The translations under genes were made by a program, and so were the position numbers. Source: Desulfobacter sp. (GTDB lineage Bacteria; Desulfobacterota; Desulfobacteria; Desulfobacterales; Desulfobacteraceae). Taken from it: a DNA stretch of 64,000 nt. A model generated the notes under the pieces. That model was not told the DNA's origin and did no database searches. It worked only from the letters and a program-made list of their open reading frames with translations. The stretch covers positions 4,212,001 through 4,276,000 of the forward strand of contig CP054837.1 of assembly GCA_028768525.1 (NCBI GenBank), in the 5' to 3' direction. Positions 16,664-24,407 of the stretch are shown piece after piece; the first letter of the stretch is position 1; each line of letters begins with the position of its first letter.

Positions 16664-18211
16664 ATGCAGGATCAGTCCCAGACCATTGACAGGGGCATCA
16701 CATTCACGTCAGTGATATGCTGTGCCGTATTTATTATTGCCACGATGATTTCACCGGAAGGGGTAAAAGGGGTGTTTGACAGCCTTTTTAAATTTTTCAC
16801 TGGCAACTTCGGATGGACCTACCTGACCTGTGTGGCCGGCTTTGTTCTTTTTTGTTTTGCCATGGCCTTCAGCAAATTCGGCAATATCAAGCTGGGGAAA
16901 GACGATGAAACCCCCGAGTTCAGCCTTATGGCATGGTTTTCCATGCTCTTTGCCGCCGGCATGGGCATCGGTTTGGTCTTCTGGGGCGTGGCCGAGCCCA
17001 TTTATCATTTTGCAGGCCCTCCATTTGCCGACCCCAAAACCCCTGAAGCGGCTGCAGATGCCATGCGAACCGTGGTGTTTCACTGGGGGCTCCATCCCTG
17101 GGCCTGCTATGCCGTGGTGGCCATGCTCCTGGCCTATTCCCAGTTCAGGAAAGGCAATCCCGCCCTGCTTTCCTGGATTCTGGAACCCCTTATCGGCCGG
17201 GAACGGGTTGAAGGGGTCATCGGCAAGGGCATTGATTCCCTGGCCGTTATCGTGACCCTCTTCGGCGTGGCCACATCATTAGGGCTGGGGGCCATGCAGG
17301 TGGCAACGGGGTTGAATAAACTTTATGGGATCCCCGGTTCCACCACGGTATCCATCATCATCATTGCCGTGGTCACCGTCCTTTATATTATTTCCGCCGT
17401 TACAGGTATTAATAAAGGGATTAAAATCCTTAGCAATATCAATATGGTCCTGGCCTTCGGCCTCATGCTCCTGGTCCTTGTCCTGGGCCCGACCAAGTAT
17501 ATCTTCCAGAGTTTGATCGAATCCCTGGGCAACTATTTCCAGAATATTGTCTGGCTCAGTTTTTTCATGGATAATTCCGGTGCGGTCAAGGCTCATGCCG
17601 GCTATGACTGGGTGGGGGCATGGACCGTATTTTACTGGGCCTGGTGGCTGACCTGGGCGCCCTTTGTCGGGGCCTTTATCGCAAGGATTTCCAGGGGCCG
17701 GACCATTCGCGAATTCGTATTCGGCAGCCTTTTGGCCCCGACCCTGCTCTGCGCCATCTGGTTCGCCATCCTGGGCGGGTCCGCCATCAGCCTGGAACTG
17801 GCCGGCGGTGCCGGTATCGCCGATGCCACCTTCAAGGATGTGACCACGGCCATCTTTGTTCTTTTTGAACATTTTCCCATGGGCGGCCTGCTCTCCCTCA
17901 TGGCCATGGTCATCGTTTCCATCTTTTTTGTCACCTCTGCAGACTCCGCCACCTTTGTGGTGGGGATGATGAGTTCCGGCGGCAATATGAACCCGAAAAA
18001 TTCTTTGAAAATTTTCTGGGGCCTGCTCTGCTCCACCCTGGCGGCCATGCTGCTCCTGGCAGGGGGGCTAAAGGCCGTACAAACCGTCTCCTTTGTGGTA
18101 TCGTTCCCCTTCATGATCCTCATGGTGATCATGATTGCAGCGTTTTTTAAATCCCTGGCAACCGAGCCGGTATATACGCCGGCAGAAAAAGTTTATGAAG
18201 TTGAGGCTTGA
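16664..18211 (+). CDS. BCCT-family betaine/carnitine/choline transporter
   Basis: 515 aa, about twelve membrane helices. Family signatures: GMGIGLVFWGVAEPIYHF near residue 105 and the helix-8 region FYWAWWLTWAPFVGAF with the following SRGRTIREFV. These contain the aromatic residues that box the trimethylammonium group in BCCT carriers. There is no long C-terminal osmosensing tail, which suggests a catabolic rather than osmotic carrier. It is followed after 33 bp by an MttB-family methyltransferase and then proline dehydrogenase, so a methylated amine acid such as proline betaine, carnitine or glycine betaine is the likely cargo. Confidence 0.92.
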   Translation: MQDQSQTIDRGITFTSVICCAVFIIATMISPEGVKGVFDSLFKFFTGNFGWTYLTCVAGFVLFCFAMAFSKFGNIKLGKDDETPEFSLMAWFSMLFAAGMGIGLVFWGVAEPIYHFAGPPFADPKTPEAAADAMRTVVFHWGLHPWACYAVVAMLLAYSQFRKGNPALLSWILEPLIGRERVEGVIGKGIDSLAVIVTLFGVATSLGLGAMQVATGLNKLYGIPGSTTVSIIIIAVVTVLYIISAVTGINKGIKILSNINMVLAFGLMLLVLVLGPTKYIFQSLIESLGNYFQNIVWLSFFMDNSGAVKAHAGYDWVGAWTVFYWAWWLTWAPFVGAFIARISRGRTIREFVFGSLLAPTLLCAIWFAILGGSAISLELAGGAGIADATFKDVTTAIFVLFEHFPMGGLLSLMAMVIVSIFFVTSADSATFVVGMMSSGGNMNPKNSLKIFWGLLCSTLAAMLLLAGGLKAVQTVSFVVSFPFMILMVIMIAAFFKSLATEPVYTPAEKVYEVEA

Positions 18212-18244
18212 TGTAAGGCATATTCAAAAACAAGGAAGTAAACA

Positions 18245-19696
18245 ATGAGAGATAGATTATCCGAAGAAACCTTAAGTTTTTCGCCGACCACCAAAATTTT
18301 GAACCCGGAACAGATGGATGCGATCCACGGGGCGGTCCTTGAGGTCCTTGAAAAAACAGGGGTCAGTATCAAACATCCCCGGGGACAGGAAATCTTGGCC
18401 AATGCCGGATGTTCGGTGGAAGGGGACCGGGTCCGTATTCCCAGGGAACTGGTGTTAAAGGCCATTGAGACCGCCCCAAAAAAGGTGGTCATGGGCGACC
18501 GGTACGGCTCAAAAGAGCTGGTACTGGAAGGGGCCAACACCTACTTCGGGGCCACCGTCGATTGCGTCAACTACCTGGATCCGGCCGACAATGAGGTCAG
18601 CGAATGCACCAGCGACAAGGTCATCGCCATGACACAACTCTGCGAGGCACTGGGGAATTACGACTGGATCATGACCCTGGGGATCGCCCGGGACCTGCCC
18701 GAGGCCATTGCCGACCGGTGCGTGGCCCGCATCGCCCTGGAGCATTGCGCCAAGCCGGTGGTGGTGTCCTGCAATGACGGGGAAAGCCTCAAAGAGATCT
18801 ACGAAATGGCCCTGCTCTGCCAGGGCGGGGAGGAAAATTTTAAAAAGGCCCCCCTGCTGGGTACCCTGAATTGCACCATTTCCCCCTTGAGCCACGATGA
18901 CCACCTGGTGGAAAAAAACATCTATGCCGCAGAAAAGGGGATTCCCATTGTCCATTATTCCGGCATGCAGCTGGGGGGCAGCTTTCCGGCCACCCTGGCC
19001 TCGGGGATTGTCATGGGGGCCGCAGAGTCCCTCAGCGGCCTGGTGCTCCAGCAGACCATCAACCCCGGCGCCCCCTTTGTCTTTGGATCATTTATCACCG
19101 TCATGGATATGAAGACCACGGTATTTTCCTATGGGGCCATTGAGATGGCCATGATGGTGGGAGGCATGGCCCAGCTCTCCCAGCACTACGGTTTGCCCTT
19201 TTTCAGCACGGCCGGCTGCACGGACTCAAAACGGGTGGATGTCCAGGCCGGGGTTGAAGGCAGCCTCCAGGACCTGGTTATGGCCACCGTAGGCGGCGGT
19301 CTGGTCCATGACACCCATTGCTGGCTGGATCACGGGGCGATTCTGTCCCCCGCCCATCTGGTGGCGGGGCAGGAGATTCTGAACCTGGTTAAGCAGTTTA
19401 CCCGGGGCATTGATGTCTCTGCCGATACCCTGGCACTGGACCTCATCGATAAAATCGGCCCCGGCGGCACCTTTCTCATGGATCCCCACACCATGCAGAA
19501 TTTTAAAACCGTCATCTACCCGGAACTCTTCCAGCGGACCAAGGGACTGGCACCCGGGGAGCAGCCTGACGAGAGTTTTGACGACAGGCTGCGGGCAAAG
19601 ACCCTGGCGCTTATGGAGACGCCGCCGGTGAACCCCCTCGCCGGGGAGATTGCCGCCGAGCTTGAACGGCGGCAGGCCGGATGGATGAAAGCCTAG
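18245..19696 (+). CDS. MttB-superfamily (non-pyrrolysine) corrinoid methyltransferase
   Basis: 483 aa in one frame without an internal TAG, so it belongs to the non-pyrrolysine branch of the trimethylamine methyltransferase superfamily, which includes glycine betaine (MtgB), proline betaine (MtpB) and carnitine (MtcB) demethylases. It would move one methyl from a quaternary amine to a Co(I) corrinoid protein. Typical stretches are ILNPEQMDAIHGAVLEVLEK, NTYFGATVDC and GCTDSKRVDVQAG. RBS AAGGAAG. Context (BCCT before, proline dehydrogenase after) favours proline betaine as substrate; this is inference. No cognate corrinoid protein, MtrH-type second methyltransferase or corrinoid activator gene is in the window. 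Confidence 0.88.
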   Translation: MRDRLSEETLSFSPTTKILNPEQMDAIHGAVLEVLEKTGVSIKHPRGQEILANAGCSVEGDRVRIPRELVLKAIETAPKKVVMGDRYGSKELVLEGANTYFGATVDCVNYLDPADNEVSECTSDKVIAMTQLCEALGNYDWIMTLGIARDLPEAIADRCVARIALEHCAKPVVVSCNDGESLKEIYEMALLCQGGEENFKKAPLLGTLNCTISPLSHDDHLVEKNIYAAEKGIPIVHYSGMQLGGSFPATLASGIVMGAAESLSGLVLQQTINPGAPFVFGSFITVMDMKTTVFSYGAIEMAMMVGGMAQLSQHYGLPFFSTAGCTDSKRVDVQAGVEGSLQDLVMATVGGGLVHDTHCWLDHGAILSPAHLVAGQEILNLVKQFTRGIDVSADTLALDLIDKIGPGGTFLMDPHTMQNFKTVIYPELFQRTKGLAPGEQPDESFDDRLRAKTLALMETPPVNPLAGEIAAELERRQAGWMKA

Positions 19697-19762
19697 TAGA
19701 TGTTTACGGCCATGCCGGTTGCCGGCAACATCGTTTTAACCATTTAATTTTCAGGAGTACCC

Positions 19763-20674
19763 ATGTCTATATTCAACTATACGGTTTCCAAAACCATTAT
19801 GCATGTCCCGTCCCCCATTGTCCGTTTTTTTGCCAAGGACTATGTTGCCGGCAAGGACATCACAGACGCCGTTGAGGTCTGCCGGGAGCTTGAGGCCAAG
19901 GGCATTGAATCCACCCTGGATATCCTGGGGGAATACATTACCAAAAAAGACCAGGCCCTTCCCTTTAAAGATGAATGCATCAAAATTCTTGAAACCATCA
20001 GCCGTCTGGGCCTGAAGTCCAACCTGTCCATCAAGCCCAGCCAGATGGGGATGAAGCTGGATTACGATTTCTGCCTTCAGAACCTGCGGGATGTAATCTC
20101 CAAGGCGGCTGATCTGGACGGATTTGTCCGCATCGACATGGAGGATGTGGACTGCAACGAACCCACCATTGAGATGTACCAGATTCTGAGAAAAGAGTAC
20201 CCGGATCATGTGGGAACGGCCCTGCAGTCTTACATGAGGAACGCCATGGACCACCTTGAGCTCTTAAAGGACGAACCGCTGAACCTGAGGCTGGTGAAAG
20301 GGATTTTCATCGTCAACCGCCAGCAGGCCTGGAAGGACCCGGAACTGGTCACCCGGAATTATGTACAGCTTCTGGAGAGGATGTTCGAGCTGGGCGCCTA
20401 TGTGGGCATCGCCACCCATGACGAGGTCCTCTACTACGAGGCCCAGCGCCTGATCCGCAAATACGGGCTGAAACCGGACCAGTACGAATTCCAGATGCTG
20501 CTGGGCATTGATCCGGAACTCCGGGACCTCATTGTCTCCGAAGGCCATAGGCTTAGGGTTTACATCCCCTACGGCAGAGAGTGGCTGGGCTATTCCCGCC
20601 GCCGCCTGCTGGAGAACCCCAACATCGCCCGGGCCGCCCTGGGGCAGATGGTCCGGGGCACCGGCGGCCGTTAA
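19763..20674 (+). CDS. Stand-alone proline dehydrogenase (FAD)
   Basis: 303 aa, the size of a monofunctional PRODH barrel. Family motifs in order: ESTLDILGEY, SNLSIKPSQMG, FVRIDMEDVD, RLVKGIF, ATHDE, FQMLLGI and the C-terminal RVYIPYGREWLGYSRRRLLE, whose Arg pair holds the proline carboxylate. Product is P5C, the substrate of the P5C dehydrogenase 15 kb upstream. Electrons would go through FAD to quinone or another carrier. It is the third gene after BCCT and MttB-like, 66 bp from the latter with RBS CAGGAG, and ends at a strong terminator. Confidence 0.9.
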   Translation: MSIFNYTVSKTIMHVPSPIVRFFAKDYVAGKDITDAVEVCRELEAKGIESTLDILGEYITKKDQALPFKDECIKILETISRLGLKSNLSIKPSQMGMKLDYDFCLQNLRDVISKAADLDGFVRIDMEDVDCNEPTIEMYQILRKEYPDHVGTALQSYMRNAMDHLELLKDEPLNLRLVKGIFIVNRQQAWKDPELVTRNYVQLLERMFELGAYVGIATHDEVLYYEAQRLIRKYGLKPDQYEFQMLLGIDPELRDLIVSEGHRLRVYIPYGREWLGYSRRRLLENPNIARAALGQMVRGTGGR

Positions 20675-20707
20675 GGATTATCTGCCGGCGTTAATGCCGC
20701 CCATTAA

Positions 20708-20756
20708 AAAAGCTTGAAACCCCATGCGCGATGCTGCGCTGGGGTTTCAAGCTTTT
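20708..20756. terminator. Bidirectional intrinsic terminator
   Basis: A perfect 17-bp stem: AAAAGCTTGAAACCCCA (20708-20724) pairs with 20740-20756, with a further 4-bp GCGC/GCGC pairing inside the loop. Each strand ends in T-rich sequence. It lies between convergent genes (proline dehydrogenase and the sorted lectin-like protein) and can stop both. Confidence 0.9.
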
Positions 20757-20781
20757 ATTATTTCTTGGCCGATGGTTTGGG

Positions 20782-21321
20782 TTAGGCGCTTCTTCTGGAA
20801 AAACCGGCAAGGCCGAGTAAACCGCTGCCCAGAAGCAGCACCGCCGTCGGGAGGGGGACCGGATTGGATTCATATTCAATGACATAGCCTGTCATTGTAT
20901 TCCTGTTTTCCATGTCGTCCCAGACCCCTGCCGTCGGCCAGAAGTGAAGATAATCCTGGGTGCCTCCCATACCGTTGTTGGGTTCCCCCTGCTTCCAGTA
21001 TGGGGATGCAAAGCTGTCGCTCCATTCTTCTTTGCTGTCCCATGCCCATGTGTTTTCATTGATTTGATATCCGCCCAGCCAGTATGCGTCGATATTGTTT
21101 ACTCCGTTGAAAAGGCCGGCAATGAAGCTGTTTTCTTCATCCGTGGTGATGGATGCAAGATAGCCTCCCTTTGACTGGGCCGCGGCACTTGCAGCGCCCC
21201 AGGTCAGGGAGGAGGGCTGCTGGACGAGGTTGTACCAGTGCCCGTTGAATTCCACCGGGCTCCCATAGGCGGGCAGGGTGATGAATAAAAGCCCCAACAT
21301 GACAATGAATTTTTTTAACAC
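20782..21321 (-). CDS. Exported C-type-lectin-like protein with VPLP C-terminal sorting signal
   Basis: 179 aa from a GTG preceded by GGAGGG at good spacing; upstream in-frame ATGs do not have this site. A signal peptide (FIVMLGLLFITLPAYG) precedes a C-type-lectin-like domain: WYNLV, WGAASAAAQSKGGYLASI, YWLGGYQ, WKQGEPNN, then VWDDM. The end is VPLPTAVLLLGSGLLGLAGF followed by Arg-Arg, which is the PEP-CTERM/VPLPA-type tripartite signal (motif, helix, basic tail) handled by exosortase/archaeosortase-like systems. It is probably a surface or matrix protein. No exosortase gene is in the window. Confidence 0.83.
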   Translation of the reverse strand: MLKKFIVMLGLLFITLPAYGSPVEFNGHWYNLVQQPSSLTWGAASAAAQSKGGYLASITTDEENSFIAGLFNGVNNIDAYWLGGYQINENTWAWDSKEEWSDSFASPYWKQGEPNNGMGGTQDYLHFWPTAGVWDDMENRNTMTGYVIEYESNPVPLPTAVLLLGSGLLGLAGFSRRSA

Positions 21322-21537
21322 GGCAATTCCCTCCGTAATCATGGCGTTATTATGAAATTTTTTATTAAACCGGAGATAAATATTATAATTATGGAAAAAA
21401 ATCCATAAGTTTTTATAAAAACAGATATCTGATACAGGTGGCCTCCCCCAGCGTTTAAGAAACCGATCCCCTTCCCAGGTGAACCCCGTTCTGGAATATG
21501 CTATATTGCGCCCATGAGAAACCAAGGGAGGACCCAT

Positions 21538-22948
21538 ATGTCCATACTCAACCAGATCCGCTCCTCCATGCAGCAGTTTGCCGATGTTGTGAAAGCGGCC
21601 ATTAAACTGGACATGGATATTTTTGACGACCGGCTCACCAGGGTGGCCGGCACCGGTGTGGCCCGGGCCGGCATCGGCCGGAAAATCCAGGAAAAAGGCG
21701 TGGTCAACCGCCATATTTTTGCCGGGCAGGATCAGATCATCATTGATAATCCCGGCAAAGAAGACAATTGCCGGGAATGCGCCCATTTCGGGCGGTGCGC
21801 CTATAAAAAAGCGGTATATGCGGCCATCCGGCACAAGGACAAAACCATCGGGGCCATGGGCATCCTGGCCTTTGATGACGAACAGGCTGCCATTTTAAAC
21901 GATAGAAAGCTGGAACACCTGGCGTTTATCCGGCAGATTGCCTCCCTTATGGAGAGCAAGATAAAGGATTTCATGACCACCAGGGCCCTGCGGCATGAGA
22001 TTTCAGGGGGGGGTCAACACCGTTGCCCTTCCCGATATCCTGGGTCAGAGCCCGGTGTTCACCGCATTAATAGACAAAATCAAACGCCTGGCGGACAGCC
22101 GTTCCACCATTCTTCTCATGGGAGAGACCGGGACGGGTAAGGAGGTGTTCTCAAGGGCGCTTCACGCCGAAAGCCACCGGAAGGACAAGCCCTTTATCGC
22201 CATCAACTGCGGGGCCATTCCGGAAAACCTTATAGAGGCAGAGCTTTTCGGTTATGAAAAGGGTGCTTTTACCGGGGCGGATAAATACGGAAAGCAGGGA
22301 CGGCTATACCACGGCAACGGCGGCACTGTTTTGCTGGATGAGGTGGAAAACATGCCCCTGTACATGCAGCAGAAGCTGCTGCGGGTCCTGGAAACCCGTC
22401 AGGTGGACCGCATCGGCGGGACCCGGCCGGTGCCCATAGACGGCCGGTTCATTGTGGCCACCAATAAAAACCTTGAGGACATGGTGGCCCGGGGCACCTT
22501 CCGGGAGGACCTGTTCCACCGGATCAACGTGATCACCCTTGAAATTCCCCCCTTAAGGGAGCGGGGGGCCGATGTCATCATTCTCGCCCGCCATTTTATC
22601 CGCCAGTATAACGCCATCCTCGGGTGCCACATCCACGGGATGAGTGACCGGGTAAGTGAGTTTTTCATGAATTACCAATGGCCGGGTAATGTCCGGGAAC
22701 TCCAGAATACCATTGAATACGCCATGAATATGGAAACCGGGGATGAGATCCGGTTCGACACCCTGCCCAGGCGCCTGCGGCACCGGCCCAAGAGCGGCAG
22801 CACCCTGGAAGCCCTTGAGCGTGAAGCCATCCGGGAGGCGTTGTCCCGTTTCGGCCGCCATAACGAGGGCAAGGAAAGGGCGGCCGCCTTCCTGGGGATT
22901 TCCCGGTCCACCATCTATCGGAAAATACGTAAATACGGCCTGGGATGA
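21538..22948 (+). pseudogene. Sigma-54 activator with Cys-motif sensor domain, frameshifted at a G8 run
   Basis: Two overlapping frames together make one activator. The first (from ATG 21538, RBS GGGAGG) encodes a ~150-aa sensor domain with Cys78-x2-Cys81-x5-Cys87 (NCRECAHFGRC). The second encodes the AAA+ domain (GETGTGKE, GYEKGAFTGA, LLDEVENMP) and a Fis-type HTH (AAAFLGISRSTIYRKIRKYG). The frame changes at eight Gs (22006-22013); seven Gs would read HEISGGVNTVALP straight into the AAA+ domain. It may be phase-variable, decayed or a base-calling error. The next gene has a sigma-54 promoter, so this is its expected activator. The sensor domain is paralogous to that of the activator next to glycine decarboxylase. 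Confidence 0.85.
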
Positions 22949-22951
22949 GCG

Positions 22952-22990
22952 TTATCTCAAATTGATATTTCATGTGCCATTTTGAGATAA
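22952..22990. repeat. 10-bp inverted repeat after the sigma-54 activator
   Basis: TTATCTCAAA (22952-22961) and TTTGAGATAA (22981-22990), perfect arms with a 19-nt loop, right after the activator stop. With no clear T-run it could be a weak terminator or an upstream activator site; the arm TTTTGAGA is one base off the TTTTGACA element found closer to the promoter. Confidence 0.45.
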
Positions 22991-23044
22991 TCCTTTTGCT
23001 TCGGCGGCTTATGGGCGGTCGCGGGCCGGATGGGGTTGGGATTG

Positions 23045-23057
23045 TGTCATTTTGACA
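23045..23057. promoter_or_regulatory. Candidate enhancer site TGTCA-TTT-TGACA
   Basis: A palindromic site about 80 bp upstream of the -24 element, a normal enhancer distance. Its right half reads ATTTTGACA followed by TGG, and the same string occurs in the control region of glycine decarboxylase (34048), beside the paralogous activator. Confidence 0.5.
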
Positions 23058-23134
23058 TGGAACGGACCGGCATTTTTAATGCGGTCTGCGTCTAAGTCTG
23101 TAAAAATACAGGGGAAATTTAAATGTTTTCTGGG

Positions 23135-23150
23135 TGGCACAGGGATTGCT
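23135..23150 (+). promoter_or_regulatory. Sigma-54 promoter for the ornithine-cyclodeaminase-family gene
   Basis: TGGCAC-AGGGA-TTGCT: an exact -24/-12 match with the invariant GG and GC at the right spacing, about 70 bp before the start codon. The upstream gene encodes a sigma-54 activator. Confidence 0.88.
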
Positions 23151-23219
23151 CTTTATCTCTCCAGATTTTACCGGAATGCCGGTAAGCTGAATTAACGTTT
23201 TGGAGGTAAAGAAAAGACA

Positions 23220-24296
23220 ATGGGCAAACGTGTAGAATTCCTATATTTGCAGCAGGAAGACTGTGTCGCCGCCGGCGGCTATGATATGAACGGCACCATG
23301 AAGGCCACGGAACGGTCGTTTTTCCTTCACGGAAAAAAGGATTATATCCTTCCCCACAAACCGGTATTGAGATGGGGAGGGCCTGAAACCGAGGAAACCA
23401 CCGGCCGGATCATGTCCATGCCCGGATTCCTGGGAGGTGCCGGCTACGCCCAGGAGCTTGAAGCCCGGGATTTGCTTGGTCCGGTCAATACGTCGGGGAT
23501 CAAATGGATTCCCAGCAAGCCCCACAACCCGTCCAAATACGGCCTGCCCCGGGCAAATGCCGTGATTATCATCGTTGATCCTGACACCCTCATGCCCGAC
23601 TGCATCATGGATGGCTCCCTGGTCTCTGCCATGCGGACGGGGGCTGCCAGCGGCGTTGCCGTGAAATACCTGGCCAACCCCGATGCGAAAATCATGGGCC
23701 TGGTCGGTGCTTCGGTCCAGGGGATCACCCAGACCAAGGCCTTTAAAGCCGGCCTGCCCGGACTCAGGGAGTGCCGGGTCTTTGACCTGAACTGGGAAAC
23801 CTCTGAAAAATTCTGTGAGCGAATGGCAAAGGAGATTCCCGACATGGCCTTTAAGGCGGTGGATTCCGCCAAGGCGGCCTTTGTGGACAGCGACGTCATT
23901 TCCACTGCCACCATGGCCAAAGAGGCCTATGTGGACGGATCATGGTATAAAAAGGGGGCGGTGCACTGCGAAATTTCCTTCTGGGATACCCCGCCCGAAG
24001 CCCTGACCCATGTGGACCATGTTGTGGTGGATGATTTTGATGCCGTAGCCAGCCACGGGGTGGATGTCAGCTACAGGGCCGTCCGGGACGGCGTCATCCC
24101 CAGGGAAAAGGTATCAGACCTTGGCGAGACCGTTGTGGGAGACCGGCAGGTCCGCAAGACCAGGGATGACATTATCTTTTTCAATCCCATCGGCATGGGC
24201 ATCCACGACCTCTCCGAAGCCCACCGGGTCTATACCAATGCCAAAGCCGGCGGCATCGGCAAAACACTCCCCCTTTGGGATCATCCCATTCTCTAA
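23220..24296 (+). CDS. Ornithine cyclodeaminase / mu-crystallin family protein
   Basis: 358 aa. The family fold is clear: MDGSLVSAMRTGAASGVAVKYL (substrate/NAD region, Arg in AMRTGA), Rossmann segment IMGLVGASVQGITQTKAF, CRVFDLN, and DSDVISTAT. Members deaminate ornithine to proline, reduce ketimines, or dehydrogenate amino acids. The N-terminal ~90 residues (W-G-G-P, RIMSMPGFLGG) differ from classic ornithine cyclodeaminase, so the exact reaction is open; a close subgroup carries other names in databases. If it makes proline from ornithine it would feed the proline dehydrogenase 3 kb upstream. It is a single gene between a sigma-54 promoter and an intrinsic terminator. Confidence 0.87.
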   Translation: MGKRVEFLYLQQEDCVAAGGYDMNGTMKATERSFFLHGKKDYILPHKPVLRWGGPETEETTGRIMSMPGFLGGAGYAQELEARDLLGPVNTSGIKWIPSKPHNPSKYGLPRANAVIIIVDPDTLMPDCIMDGSLVSAMRTGAASGVAVKYLANPDAKIMGLVGASVQGITQTKAFKAGLPGLRECRVFDLNWETSEKFCERMAKEIPDMAFKAVDSAKAAFVDSDVISTATMAKEAYVDGSWYKKGAVHCEISFWDTPPEALTHVDHVVVDDFDAVASHGVDVSYRAVRDGVIPREKVSDLGETVVGDRQVRKTRDDIIFFNPIGMGIHDLSEAHRVYTNAKAGGIGKTLPLWDHPIL

Positions 24297-24326
24297 TCCA
24301 TCGCCTTTTGAACGGCGTTGCTAATG

Positions 24327-24363
24327 CGGCCGGCGGTGCCTAGGCATTGCCGGCCGTTTTTTT
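24327..24363 (+). terminator. Intrinsic terminator after the ornithine-cyclodeaminase-family gene
   Basis: CGGCCGGC (24327-24334) pairs with GCCGGCCG (24349-24356), extended inward by GTGCC/GGCAT around a tight TA turn, then seven Ts. Confidence 0.92.
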
Positions 24364-24407
24364 AAATTTTCCTTTGGCTGTTTTGATGAAGGCGCCAAGG
24401 TGCCCGG

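Noticed and set aside
18245..19696. Pyrrolysine codon in the MttB-like gene
   Set aside because: No in-frame TAG is present; the gene is full length without one.
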